From positions 4,752,501-4,816,500 of the forward strand of contig NZ_CP072913.1 of NCBI RefSeq assembly GCF_017968885.1: a DNA stretch of 64,000 nt, in the 5' to 3' direction. Of the stretch, positions 34,687 to 43,956 are shown piece by piece; the first letter of the stretch is position 1; each line of letters begins with the position of its first letter. Source of the stretch: Pseudomonas sp. Tri1. GTDB taxonomy: Bacteria; Pseudomonadota; Gammaproteobacteria; Pseudomonadales; Pseudomonadaceae. The notes beneath the pieces are model-generated. The model saw only the letters and a program-made list of their open reading frames with translations. It was not told where the DNA came from and did not search any database. A program made the position numbers and the translations under genes.

Positions 34687-34872
34687 TTATTTCCTGATCG
34701 GGACTTTGGGCAAAAACTTGGCCTTTTCCCCTCGCTGCACTTTGGGCACCTTCGTCCTGATGGACTTGATCGGCTCATCACCAAAGTCTGCATGATAGGC
34801 CGATTGGCCACACTGCAACCCTTCATTGATCGGATACGCGGCTCCGTTCTCCTCGCTGTACGGTGCTCCCAT
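34687..34872 (-). CDS. Small hypothetical protein
   Basis: A basic protein of about 61 residues ending KVQRGEKAKFLPKVPIRK, with one Cys. The start at 34872 is preferred because AAGGGG lies seven bases upstream; in-frame ATGs at 34899 and 34938 lack a ribosome-binding site. A strong terminator directly follows, which supports expression. There is no signal peptide or membrane segment. I do not recognise the family. Confidence 0.55.
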   Translation of the reverse strand: MGAPYSEENGAAYPINEGLQCGQSAYHADFGDEPIKSIRTKVPKVQRGEKAKFLPKVPIRK

Positions 34873-35027
34873 CGCCTTTCCCCTTTCATCGAGGCCCATA
34901 CCGGCAACAACCCATTGCCTGAAAAATATCGACCTCATGAAATCAGACTAGTCGGTCATCAACAGACCGGTTATCCCGCAATACCGTTGGCCGACGAATG
35001 GAACTCACTGTTTCAAAAAGGAAACAC

Positions 35028-37217
35028 TCACTCCGTACCCAGCATTGTGCGGTTTAAAACCCGAGAAACCTGATCAGCCGAATAAGGCTTGGACAAAAAT
35101 TCAAAGCCCTCATGACCACTGTGGACCAACTCTTGACTATAGCCAGAGGTCAAGACCACAGGCAGATCCGGGCGACGCTGGCGTAAAGCCCTGGCCAGGG
35201 CAACGCCGCTGATGCCGGGCATGACGACATCGGAGAAAACCGCGTCGAATGCCATCGCATCCGGGCCAACCATTTCCAGCGCCTCCTCGGCGTTGGTCAC
35301 CCAGGCCGTTTCGTAGCCCAGGTCCTGGAGGATCTGGTTGGCAAAACGTCCAACCTCCAGGTTGTCTTCCACGATCAACACCCGGCGCCTACCCTTTTCC
35401 AGCACCAGGTGCGTGGTTTCCTCCTTGAGGGGCTCAGGTTTTTTCTCCGGCTCCACTTCCGGAAGGTACAAGGTAAACACCGTCCCCTCGCCCACTACGG
35501 TCGAAACATCGACGTTACCGCCGGACTGCTTGGCAAACCCGAACACCTGGGACAAGCCCAACCCCGTGCCCTTGCCCACCTCCTTGGTGGTAAAGAAAGG
35601 CTCAAAGATGTGCTCGAGTACTTCTGCGGTAATACCGGTGCCGGTGTCTGCCAGGGCAACGGCGGCAAAAGATTGCCCGGCCCCGGCATGACCGCGGATC
35701 GGCGGCATGCCATCACCACAACGGAGCCGAAGCCACAACGTGCCTTGACCGTTCATGGCGTCGCGGGCATTGAGGGCCATGTTGATCAAGGCCGTTTCAA
35801 ACTGGCTCAGGTCGGCGCGGATGTAACAAGGCCGGTCGCACAACTCGACCTTGACCTGAATTCGCGCCCCCGTAACGGTTTCCAGCATGTCCCCCAGGCT
35901 CTGCACCTGCTTGCCCACATCGATGACTTGCGGTTTCAACGGCTGGCGCCGGGCGAATGCCAGCAACTGGCTGGTCAACTTGGCGGCGCGCTCCACGGTC
36001 TCGGCAACCGCTGTCATGTAGCGGTTGCGACGCTCGGTGGACAGGTTGGGCATGCGCAGGAAATCAACGGAAGAGCGGATGATCGTCAGCAGGTTATTGA
36101 AATCATGGGCCACACCGCCGGTGAGCTGGCCGATGGCCTCGAGTTTTTGCGACTGGCGCAACGCCGCTTCGGTCTGCTTGAGGCGAGTGGTGCGTTCCTC
36201 GACCCGCTCCTCCAGCGTCGCATTCAGCTCAGCCAGGGCCGCCAGGCCTTCGCGCACGGCGGCATCCGCACGGGTGCGTTCGATGTGGGCCCAGGAGCGC
36301 TCCGTGACTTCCAGCAGCAGCGCCAGGTCGTTGGATGACCAGACTCGGGGAGTTTTATCGTGGATGGCCATCAATGCAGTCAATCGCCCGTTCTTGATCA
36401 GCGGCACGCAAATGGTCGCTGCGATACCGATCGCCTGGAACGTGGCCGCTTCATCCGGGGCCAGCTCCGCCTGGTTATCGTTGACCACCAGTGGCTTGCC
36501 AGCTCGCAGATTGGCGACCGCCAGCCGACCGAAATCAGCCAACCGATAATGCCCGACGATATGCGGCGAGCCCGCCCTGGCCCAATCGCCGCGGATGGTG
36601 AAGCCGTCCTCGTCCTCATCCATGTCTGCATAGGCACAATTGGACAGGTTCAAGTGCGCCGCCAGGATCCGCGTGGTGGTCGCCATGATGTCCAGCGGGT
36701 CGGTAGCGTTGGCCACGGCATTGCCAATTGCATCCAGGACAGCCAGGCGTTGGGTCATGAACACCGTCGAGGTGGTCTCGGTGACCGTATCCAGCATGCC
36801 CACGACCTTGCCGAACTGATCACGGATGGGGCTGTAGCAGAAGGTGAAATAGGCCTGCTCGGGGCCACCACCGCGCTCGATGACCAGGGGAAAGTTTTCT
36901 ATAAAGGTCGCTTGCCCATCGAAGGCCGCGCGCGCAATCGGCTCGATATCGCTCCAGACCTCCTGCCACACCTCATCGAACCGCCGGCCCAACGCTTCGG
37001 GCTTGTTGCCGAGGATCGGCAGGAACGCATCGTTGTACAACGTGATCATGTCCGGCCCCCACACGATGGCCTGGGGGAAATGCGAGGCAAGGCTCAGCGC
37101 TACGGTGGTCTTCAGCACATCGGGCCACTGTTTCGGCGGCCCGAGCGGGCTGGCGTCCCAATCATGGCGGCGCACCCGCTCGGCCATCTCTCCATAGCTT
37201 TGCAGCCAGTCTGTCAT
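35028..37217 (-). CDS. Hybrid sensor histidine kinase (PAS-GAF-HisKA-HATPase-REC)
   Basis: A 729-residue soluble hybrid kinase. In order: PAS domain (about residues 30-155), GAF domain (about 165-325), a coiled linker rich in Glu and Arg, the HisKA box GGVAHDFNNLLTIIRSS with the phosphorylated His, and the HATPase motifs MALNARDAM and DTGTGI...GKGTGLGLS. A C-terminal receiver follows with DVVMPGISG (phospho-Asp), LTSGYS and SKPYS. There is no membrane segment. The start at 37217 follows GAAGGA. No response regulator or target operon is adjacent. Blue-light or redox sensing by PAS/GAF cannot be judged. Confidence 0.92.
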   Translation of the reverse strand: MTDWLQSYGEMAERVRRHDWDASPLGPPKQWPDVLKTTVALSLASHFPQAIVWGPDMITLYNDAFLPILGNKPEALGRRFDEVWQEVWSDIEPIARAAFDGQATFIENFPLVIERGGGPEQAYFTFCYSPIRDQFGKVVGMLDTVTETTSTVFMTQRLAVLDAIGNAVANATDPLDIMATTTRILAAHLNLSNCAYADMDEDEDGFTIRGDWARAGSPHIVGHYRLADFGRLAVANLRAGKPLVVNDNQAELAPDEAATFQAIGIAATICVPLIKNGRLTALMAIHDKTPRVWSSNDLALLLEVTERSWAHIERTRADAAVREGLAALAELNATLEERVEERTTRLKQTEAALRQSQKLEAIGQLTGGVAHDFNNLLTIIRSSVDFLRMPNLSTERRNRYMTAVAETVERAAKLTSQLLAFARRQPLKPQVIDVGKQVQSLGDMLETVTGARIQVKVELCDRPCYIRADLSQFETALINMALNARDAMNGQGTLWLRLRCGDGMPPIRGHAGAGQSFAAVALADTGTGITAEVLEHIFEPFFTTKEVGKGTGLGLSQVFGFAKQSGGNVDVSTVVGEGTVFTLYLPEVEPEKKPEPLKEETTHLVLEKGRRRVLIVEDNLEVGRFANQILQDLGYETAWVTNAEEALEMVGPDAMAFDAVFSDVVMPGISGVALARALRQRRPDLPVVLTSGYSQELVHSGHEGFEFLSKPYSADQVSRVLNRTMLGTE

Positions 37218-37564
37218 TGCGATCGATCCTTCTCTGCCGCCAATACAATCAGGGGGAAGCGCTTGTGACCTCAAGCCGGGTCGTATTATCCCGCGTGGAA
37301 TGGGAATGCGCGATTGGATTGTGGGCTATGGAGAGCTGTAATTGGGGGTGAATGGCGAAATGGGGTGATGGGACTACAGCAATGTCCTACATATCGTTGG
37401 GAGTCGCTCTGCCTATCAATCTATTGTGTGTTTTTTGTGATGGCATCTTATAGTCTAGCCGTCGCCCAGGCGCCGGTTGGTTTTGGCGACTCGATCGACA
37501 AGAACCAATGGCCACCTTGCGGTGAGTTCTGGTGCTGCGCACTCTGATCAAGGAAGAAACGACA
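37218..37564. other. Intergenic region between the kinase and hydrolase genes
   Basis: About 350 bases separating divergent genes. I see no repeat or terminator. A possible promoter for the hydrolase is TATAGT near 37450, but the -35 match is poor. Confidence 0.4.
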
Positions 37565-38620
37565 TTGAAGACAGCTTTCGGCGCCCTATCGCTGGCCTGC
37601 CTGACAACCATCGCATTTGCTGACGAAAACCCCATCGGCTTCCAATCTTCCACACTGCCGGATCCACACAATGGCCGCGCACTGGAGATGGTCGTCTGGT
37701 ACCCGAGTACGACCACCGCAACCCCACAACTGATCGCCGATAATGCAGCGTTCGTCGGTGCGTCTGCCGTACGTGACGCGCCGCCAACTGCCGGCGAACA
37801 TCCTTTGGTGGTGCTCTCCCACGGATACAGGGGTAACTGGAGCAACCAGATTTGGTTGGCCAGTTCCCTGGCCCAGAAGGGGTACATCGTCGCCGCCATC
37901 AACCACCCCGGCAGCACCACCCATGACCGCAGCCCCCAAGCAGCGGCGCAGTTATGGCTGCGGCCCGTTGATCTGCGCCGAGCCATTGATAGCGTCACGA
38001 CTCAACCCGAAAAATTTGGCCGCGTCACCAATGGCCAAATTGCCGCAGTAGGCCATTCACTCGGCGGCTGGACTGCCCTGGAGATCGCCGGCGCTCGTTT
38101 CGATCCGGAGCGCTTCGCCCAAGACTGCAAAGCCCACCCGCAGCTGTCCGGTTGCACCGTTTACGAAAAGATGAACCCCGCTGGCACCTCAGAGGCAATG
38201 GCCGCGCTGGCCGCCGATTGGCGCGATAAACGCGTTACTGCGGTGGTGACATTGGACCTGGGCCTTTCACGTGGCATGACCGATGAAAGCTTGGCCGCGC
38301 TGCCTGTCCCCGCTCTGGTGATCGCTGCCGGCGTGCCATCGCGCGAACTTCCCGCCGAGTTGGAGTCTGCCAACCTGGCCAAGCGCCTTTCACCGGCGAC
38401 AAGCCGTTACGTCGAGATCAGCGACGCAAGCCATTTCAGCTTCATGTCGATGTGCAAACCTGGTGCGCAGGGGATGCTCGAAAAGGAGGTGCCGGGAGAT
38501 GGGATCATTTGTCGGGATGGGGATGGCGGGCGCGCACGAGGGGTGATTCAGCAGCAGGTTGCATCATTGATAGCAGAGTTTTTGGCGCAGTCCGCTGGGC
38601 ACAAAGAAGGCCGTTTGTGA
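37565..38620 (+). CDS. Secreted alpha/beta hydrolase (PAF-acetylhydrolase/dienelactone-hydrolase-like)
   Basis: A 351-residue serine hydrolase with signal peptide KTAFGALSLACLTTIAFA. The nucleophile elbow is AVGHSLGGWT, the oxyanion region is VVLSHGYRGNW, and a late His lies in SDASHFSFM. I chose the TTG at 37565 because AAGGAAG sits eight bases upstream and it gives an exact signal peptide; a GTG at 37532 in the same frame would add 11 residues. A GGCCGTT/AACGGCC hairpin overlaps the stop codon. Substrate unknown. Confidence 0.82.
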   Translation: MKTAFGALSLACLTTIAFADENPIGFQSSTLPDPHNGRALEMVVWYPSTTTATPQLIADNAAFVGASAVRDAPPTAGEHPLVVLSHGYRGNWSNQIWLASSLAQKGYIVAAINHPGSTTHDRSPQAAAQLWLRPVDLRRAIDSVTTQPEKFGRVTNGQIAAVGHSLGGWTALEIAGARFDPERFAQDCKAHPQLSGCTVYEKMNPAGTSEAMAALAADWRDKRVTAVVTLDLGLSRGMTDESLAALPVPALVIAAGVPSRELPAELESANLAKRLSPATSRYVEISDASHFSFMSMCKPGAQGMLEKEVPGDGIICRDGDGGRARGVIQQQVASLIAEFLAQSAGHKEGRL

Positions 38621-38710
38621 ACGGCCCCATCCTCGTCGAGGATATGCCTCTTTCCCAATAGTTTGCGACTTAACTATCCTACGTCTCCACCCCAAAACGG
38701 ATTCGCCAAG

Positions 38711-39100
38711 ATGTATCTGCGTTCAAGCTTGTTGTGCTTGTGCTTTTTCAGCGGTCTGAGCCAGGCAGCGGTTAACTGCTCCGCCCTGGCGGAAAAGATC
38801 TCGGGAACGGTGCCTGAGTTTCATCCGTCAGTGCAAGGCAAGGTCATTGGCACCGGACGCCTGCACTTTCACGAAGCGCCAGATGAAGCCTGTGCCAATA
38901 AGAAGATTTTCGTAATACCCGGCGACTCCCTCACCATTTACTCCAGCCTTGAAGACGAATCATGGCTGGAAGTGAATTTCATCGCCAAGAGTGGCGACGA
39001 CTATACCGGTTGGGTAAAGGCTGATCGGGTCGAGATTGGCGTACCTTACGGAGCGCCAGCGGACGATGTCGACGACGCGCCGACGGGGGATGCCCAATAA
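38711..39100 (+). CDS. Small exported SH3-like protein
   Basis: A 129-residue protein with a signal peptide (MYLRSSLLCLCFFSGLSQAA). A domain resembling a bacterial SH3 fold follows (GTGRLHFHEAPDEAC...PGDSLTIYSSLEDESWLEVNFIAKSGDDYTGWVKADRV). Two cysteines (in VNCSA and DEACAN) may form a disulfide. The acidic tail is short. It is 91 bases after the hydrolase and may share its transcript. Function unknown. Confidence 0.75.
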   Translation: MYLRSSLLCLCFFSGLSQAAVNCSALAEKISGTVPEFHPSVQGKVIGTGRLHFHEAPDEACANKKIFVIPGDSLTIYSSLEDESWLEVNFIAKSGDDYTGWVKADRVEIGVPYGAPADDVDDAPTGDAQ

Positions 39101-39150
39101 TTCAAAATGGGTGTCCCCTTTTTCCATTTTTTTGAAGCGCAGGAGGAGCC

Positions 39151-39837
39151 ATGACGGGTCCGTTAGAAGGGAGCGGGCTATTGCCGGCCAACACACGTGG
39201 CGACCTCGACGAGGCTGATGGCACGGGTTTCGCCGCCTGGGCTCGCGTCTGGGCGGAGCTTGGCGTCAGATGTGCGTCGCGAGAGACGTACGAAGAACTC
39301 ATTCGACACTACTGCGAGCCGCACCGCGCTTACCACAACCTCCAGCATCTGAAGGAATGCCTCCAGGTACGCCAATTCGTCAATGCTGCCTGCCAGGCCC
39401 CCGCCGAAGTCGACCTCGCACTCTGGTTCCATGATGCGATCTACGACCCCCTTCGCAGCGACAACGAGTTGCGCAGTGCGCAATGGTTGGACGACGTGGC
39501 ACGCGATAGCGGCCTGGGCGATGAAACCCGACGCAGGCTTTACGACCTGATCATGGTGACGCGACACGACGGTGCTCCAGCGTCGACAGACGAAGCGGTG
39601 CTGGTGGACACGGATCTGGCGATCCTTGGGGCACCGTTCGAGCGGTTCGAGGAATACGACCAACAAATTCGCCGCGAGTACCGATTTGTGCCTCTGCCTA
39701 TTTACCGCCAAAAGCGGCGCCAGGTCCTTGAAGGCTTCCTGGCGCGCGGGCGCATCTATACGACCGCACCGTACTTCGACGCATTCGAGCAGCGGGCACG
39801 GGCAAATCTTGCTAGCGCCATCGACCGCCTCGACTGA
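39151..39837 (+). CDS. HD-domain metal-dependent phosphohydrolase-like protein
   Basis: A 228-residue protein of the family often mislabelled NMDA receptor subunit-like, a predicted HD superfamily hydrolase. Metal ligands: PHRAYHNLQHL (His), LWFHDAIYDP (the HD pair) and LVDTDLAILG (Asp). The catalytic spacing is intact. The start is preceded by AGGAGG. Substrate unknown; HD proteins of this kind hydrolyse nucleotides or phosphate esters. Confidence 0.85.
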   Translation: MTGPLEGSGLLPANTRGDLDEADGTGFAAWARVWAELGVRCASRETYEELIRHYCEPHRAYHNLQHLKECLQVRQFVNAACQAPAEVDLALWFHDAIYDPLRSDNELRSAQWLDDVARDSGLGDETRRRLYDLIMVTRHDGAPASTDEAVLVDTDLAILGAPFERFEEYDQQIRREYRFVPLPIYRQKRRQVLEGFLARGRIYTTAPYFDAFEQRARANLASAIDRLD

Positions 39838-39935
39838 AGACCGGATTCAAGTGGAAGGAATATTCACCTTCGCCGGTGCCTGATCACGATTACCGGCGTC
39901 ATTCGAAAAATCGGGATTTATCCACCGATCAGGCT

Positions 39936-40559
39936 TCAAATCAGCCTATCCACTACTCTCGCGTTCCACAGCTCCCGATATCGCTCCCGCCAACTCGGAC
40001 TGCCCTTATCCAACCACTCCAACGTCGCCTCAATACTCTCAGGGCTGATCATGAAGTGATTGATATGCTCCTCGATCCGCTCCTCCGATAGAAACAGCGA
40101 GTCCAAGTAGCCATTGAAAGAATCCGCCAACACCACGTACTCATCGCCCTGCTGACGGCGCCCAGTCCAGGCGGGTAAGCCCGCCACCATCGCCGCCACC
40201 TCCTGGCGCCCTTCCCGCAGGTCCAGCAGCAAGATACTCGCGCCGCCGTCGCGACCGATCGGCAGCAATCCCGTTGCAGGGAACCCGGGCTGAGCCCGTA
40301 GTTGCTCCAGTTCAAAGGGGTTGGATTCATACTCTTTGTCCGGGTCCAGCCCGTACAGCGAAAAGCTGAGCAATTCCTCATCGCCATTGGCGAGCGTGGC
40401 CAGCACATCGTATTCCACGTAGGCGCCGTTGCAGGTCTTGAGGAACTGGCGATAGTCGTCCGGCAAGCGGGCGCCCAGGCTGGCTTCCAGTTGCGCGATG
40501 GCCTGGTCGGTGGCGCCTTCACGGGTGTCTTCGAGGATGAGTCCGCGGTAGTCAGTCAT
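39936..40559 (-). CDS. SMI1/KNR4 (SUKH) family protein
   Basis: A 207-residue SUKH-superfamily protein. The core reads LPDDYRQFLKTCNGAYVEYDVLATLANG, followed by the late motif DEYVVLADSFNGYLDSLFLS. In bacteria this fold is the commonest immunity type against polymorphic toxins, though some members are general scaffolds. It lies 89 bases from a SUFU-type gene, itself a second immunity-linked fold, and both are on one strand. No toxin gene is visible in this window. Confidence 0.87.
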   Translation of the reverse strand: MTDYRGLILEDTREGATDQAIAQLEASLGARLPDDYRQFLKTCNGAYVEYDVLATLANGDEELLSFSLYGLDPDKEYESNPFELEQLRAQPGFPATGLLPIGRDGGASILLLDLREGRQEVAAMVAGLPAWTGRRQQGDEYVVLADSFNGYLDSLFLSEERIEEHINHFMISPESIEATLEWLDKGSPSWRERYRELWNARVVDRLI

Positions 40560-40648
40560 TGATATCTCGAAAGGTATTGGGTGGGACGGGGTGCCAAACC
40601 TGGCGACCGTTCACTTGGGGCATTTTGTGGGGGCGACCCCATTCGGTA

Positions 40649-41464
40649 TCACACCACGCTCGCCCGATGCAGGCTGCTCATATGCCCCACTCCCGCCGCC
40701 TTCAAACGGCTCACCAGATCCTCCCGCGCCGCTCGCCCACCGCAACGGACGTATTCCAGCTCCGCCGCCGTGATCAATACCACCGGTACCAATCTAACCG
40801 GGGACAACGGCATGTCATCCAATTGAGTAGGAAAATCTGGCTCCGGGGCGCCGAGCAGTACGCCGGTGGAGTCGTCATCGGTCACGAAGAGTTTGGGCAG
40901 TTGATCGCTCATGTGATGCGACTGGCTGAGCCCGGGAAGTTCGAGGGATAGCGCGCCGTGTTGTTCCAGTTGGTGGGTGATCCCTCCTGCCTCGGCCACT
41001 GTCCTGGCAACATGCTCTACCAACTCGAAGGCCCAACTGCGCTTGAATGGATCGACCTCACCTACAGGGCCATAAGCGTGCTCGGGGATATCTGCGGTTT
41101 CGACGAACAACTCCATCTCGAAACCATTGCCCATTCCCTCTGTATCATCGAATGGATCTGACAGGCCTTCAGTGGCGAGAATGACTGTGGTGCCACGGCG
41201 AACCACTCGGTAGGCCTGACGGGTCGAAGGCCAATACGGACCACCGGAAAAGCTCGGACTGATCAGGTATGAAAGGACATCCCGCTCGACCGTGCCGACG
41301 GAACGCCAATGACGATCCAGGCACGCTTCGCCGGCTTCTCGGAGGGCCAGATTGGCTGCTTCTGCCTCGGTCAGGTTGCCAAGCTCGTGGGATGGCGGCG
41401 CGGGCTGGTCATCTTGGGTTTCAGGACCTTTCAATGAACCGAGAAGCTTCTTGAAGAAATTCAT
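40649..41464 (-). CDS. Suppressor-of-fused (SUFU) domain protein
   Basis: A 271-residue protein. An N-terminal variable segment is followed by the SUFU-like domain: GFEMELFVETADIP, SWAFELVEHVARTV, and the closing PVRLVPVVLITAAELEYVRC. Bacterial SUFU proteins are often immunity proteins in toxin loci. The start overlaps the end of the sterol-desaturase-like gene by four bases, so the three genes (desaturase, SUFU, SUKH) are probably cotranscribed. Confidence 0.8.
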   Translation of the reverse strand: MNFFKKLLGSLKGPETQDDQPAPPSHELGNLTEAEAANLALREAGEACLDRHWRSVGTVERDVLSYLISPSFSGGPYWPSTRQAYRVVRRGTTVILATEGLSDPFDDTEGMGNGFEMELFVETADIPEHAYGPVGEVDPFKRSWAFELVEHVARTVAEAGGITHQLEQHGALSLELPGLSQSHHMSDQLPKLFVTDDDSTGVLLGAPEPDFPTQLDDMPLSPVRLVPVVLITAAELEYVRCGGRAAREDLVSRLKAAGVGHMSSLHRASVV

Positions 41465-42558
41465 GGGCGTTCCTTGCTGGATTTTCGCTCAGCCTCACCC
41501 AGGTCAGCACTCGCTGATCCGATGGCAGGCGTTGGGCGCATTGTGGCGTGTTGGCGTTGATATGAAAACGCGGGCAGGCACTTGCAGGCAGTTTCGACGA
41601 ACGGCGTGACAATCAGGCTATACACCGTCAGGTAGCGCTGGTGGTCCTGTTCTCCGGTGCCGAAACGCAAGCGCTCAGGCTGCGTGCTGGTGACATAGAG
41701 CGTGCCGAACATCCAGTCCCACAGCGACAGGTTGACGCCGAAATTGCGGTTGAAATGCCGGGGTGCATCGCTGTGGTGGATCTGGTGCTGGGCCGGACTG
41801 TTCAGCACATGTTCCAGCACCGGGCCAAAGGACAGCCAGACATGGGTGTGACGCAAATTGGCCGCAAGGCTATTAAAGATGAACACCAGGTACGTCACGC
41901 CGAACAAGGTATAGCGGCTGACCTCACCGCCGCAGGCATACCAGAAGCCACCCGCGAAGAGCCCCAGGCACGCGGTGACGCCGAGCTTCTCGACGATCTT
42001 CTCCACAAAGTGCACCCGGCTCGCCGTGGCCGGTACCAGCACCGGTGCCGAGTGATGAACCTTGTGAAACGCCCACAGCCAGCGTGAATGAAAAGCCCGG
42101 TGCGCCCAGTAGTGGACGAAATCCTTTACCAGAAACACCCCCAGCCCGTAGAGCAACGCGAGCGAAAGGTTCTCCCCCAGGCGCGGGCGAGCCCCCCAGA
42201 GATTGCTGAAAAAAGCTGCGTAATCTCCAGAGCGCAGGATGTACGGATCCACCAGATGGACGATGGGCAGCACGAGAGCAATCTTGAGAATGGCCCGCAC
42301 GAAGTAATAGCGATAATCCAGCAGTGCTGAACGATGCAGATGCACCCGGCTGCCGCCCATGAATTGCCAGAATGAACTGGCGTTGGTCAGGCCGCGACGT
42401 TTTCTGTGACGGAACAAGCCATAAGCAACGCCGTAGGAGGCGCAGAGAAACAGGATCCCGAGGCGGCCGTTCAAGTTGAAAATGCTGAAGAACTGATCGG
42501 TGATCGGGGCGATGACCCACTGAATCAGGTGCTGATAGACAAGGGAAAAAGCATCCAC
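41461..42558 (-). CDS. Sterol desaturase / fatty-acid hydroxylase family membrane protein
   Basis: A 365-residue membrane protein with about five hydrophobic segments. The diiron histidine motifs are present: HYWAHRAFH, HKVHHSAPV and HQIHHSDAPRHFNRN. Such enzymes hydroxylate or desaturate lipids using O2. The start is uncertain: GTG at 42558 with GAGG ten bases upstream is chosen, but an ATG at 42657 in the same frame would add 33 residues. It overlaps the SUFU gene. Confidence 0.85.
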   Translation of the reverse strand: MDAFSLVYQHLIQWVIAPITDQFFSIFNLNGRLGILFLCASYGVAYGLFRHRKRRGLTNASSFWQFMGGSRVHLHRSALLDYRYYFVRAILKIALVLPIVHLVDPYILRSGDYAAFFSNLWGARPRLGENLSLALLYGLGVFLVKDFVHYWAHRAFHSRWLWAFHKVHHSAPVLVPATASRVHFVEKIVEKLGVTACLGLFAGGFWYACGGEVSRYTLFGVTYLVFIFNSLAANLRHTHVWLSFGPVLEHVLNSPAQHQIHHSDAPRHFNRNFGVNLSLWDWMFGTLYVTSTQPERLRFGTGEQDHQRYLTVYSLIVTPFVETACKCLPAFSYQRQHATMRPTPAIGSASADLGEAERKSSKERP

Positions 42559-42972
42559 GAAATGCCAGCCTCGGTTGAAGGACAGGCATTGTAAATCAAT
42601 CGCGTTCAGGCTTGCTGTGACGTCTACGACACTGATGCAGCTTTCTGTCGTTCCCAAGCCCGTTTTATGGCCTCGATGCTCGGCACAAACCTGGACATAT
42701 GCCGTATCCCCACGACGGGTACCTTACGACTGCCAAACGTTTCATGACCAAGCGCTTGCGACTGGGCGGGGCGGCGAGCAGTTCGAAGGCACAGTCGAAG
42801 GGTCGGGATGAGAAATCACCGATGGACAGGTCTTGGAGAACATCAAGAATAAAATCGCGAGTTTTCAGCGGCATGTTTCCATCCAATGGTCATAGCAGCA
42901 AAGGCATCGGTGTCTCTCGCCTGCCCTGACACTCCGTCGGGGGTCAACTCAATCTCTGGTAACTCATGAACG
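42559..42972. other. Intergenic region with a doubtful minus-strand reading frame
   Basis: About 410 bases. A minus-strand frame (about 69-73 residues, 42665-42886) reads plausibly in its middle (FILDVLQDLSIGDFSSRPFD) but has no good ribosome-binding site and matches no family I know. It may be a gene remnant. Confidence 0.4.
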
Positions 42973-43485
42973 TCAGGTTTTCAATAGCGTACATATACTC
43001 AGAGAATCCCGCGCGCGACTCATATGAATGAGCGCTGTTCTTCGACTGTCCGCAGAAATTCGCTCCTCGATAGCAAAGGGTAAGAAACCCAGTTTTGGAT
43101 AAAGCAGCAAACCCGCCGTATTTTCATTGAAGCAAGAGATCTGCACCTGCGTGGCGTTATAACGATCAAACGCCAGGGCCGTCATCGTCTCCACGAGGAA
43201 AGTCGCAACACCTTGACCTCGTGCCTCTTGGGCAACGATGACATTGCCGATACAGCAAACTCCCCCCGTTTCGGCCCGGTAGAAGTTGGCAAAGCCCACA
43301 ATGCCGTCATCTGTCTCCACGACCGTCGAGTCGAATCGTTGAGTGATGGCGTTGGAGAGTTGAGTCTCAGTCAGAGGGTATTGAGCTTTCGGGAACATAT
43401 AAAACAGTTCCTGAGCATTGAGCGGAAAACGGCAGATAGTTTTGACGTCATCAGCCTTCACTGGCCTGTGTCGCAATATCATCAT
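42973..43485 (-). CDS. GNAT family N-acetyltransferase
   Basis: A 170-residue acetyltransferase. The acetyl-CoA loop is VIVAQEARGQGVATFLVETM (the R/QxxGxG/A motif), followed by AGLLLYPKLGF. Length and fold are standard. GNAT proteins acetylate small molecules or proteins; the substrate cannot be read. It stands alone on the minus strand. Confidence 0.9.
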   Translation of the reverse strand: MMILRHRPVKADDVKTICRFPLNAQELFYMFPKAQYPLTETQLSNAITQRFDSTVVETDDGIVGFANFYRAETGGVCCIGNVIVAQEARGQGVATFLVETMTALAFDRYNATQVQISCFNENTAGLLLYPKLGFLPFAIEERISADSRRTALIHMSRARDSLSICTLLKT

Positions 43486-43740
43486 GGGTCCTTGAGTTCT
43501 ATGCGTCCGGCATTCTAGCGCACCTGGATTTGCTCAGACATCTGACCCGATCACGGCTTCTGGCCGAATGGTTGTTCATTCGCTCATGCCCCCTGGCTCT
43601 TGCGGCAACGCTTTGCCCATCTCGGCAAGCGCGTACCCCCAACCATTGTGGCGACGGGGTCAATGCCCCGTTAAAGAGAGGCCTACGCCAATGGCCCGGC
43701 TTTTGTTCTGCTTCTCGGCTACCCACCAAGGAGTACCAAC

Positions 43741-43931
43741 ATGATAGGAAGCACCTTACGTTCACTGCCGTACGTGGATAACCTCAGAAAGGCCTTGGAG
43801 AGTGGCACAGCGACTGCCGGCAGAATTCAGGTCACAAACGCAACGCCGGAAATCCAGCCCGGCTCGACGAAAACTTTCGCGATACACAACGGGCTCTTGA
43901 ACAACTGGCAGCCAGCTCTAAAGCTGCGTAG
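43741..43931 (+). pseudogene. Small gene with an apparent single-base deletion
   Basis: AAGGAG lies seven bases before the ATG at 43741, an excellent ribosome-binding site. The frame starting there reads MIGSTLRSLPYVDNLRKALE onward to EIQP, then becomes implausible. From the CCC run at 43858-43860 the next frame reads RLDENFRDTQRALEQLAASS and stops at TAG 43929-43931, directly before a terminator hairpin. Adding one C gives a 63-residue protein ending in an amphipathic helix. I do not know the family. Either the gene is broken or the base is missing in the assembly. Confidence 0.6.
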
Positions 43932-43949
43932 GCCGATTGGGATCGGCCT
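43930..43949. terminator. Terminator between the small gene and the DapF-like gene
   Basis: AGGCCGAT (43930-43937) and ATCGGCCT (43942-43949) pair around TGGG, followed by CTGTTTGT. It overlaps the restored stop codon of the small gene. Confidence 0.75.
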
Positions 43950-43956
43950 CTGTTTG

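Noticed and set aside
42665..42886. A 69-73 residue minus-strand gene
   Set aside because: No start signal or recognisable family; described only under the intergenic interval.
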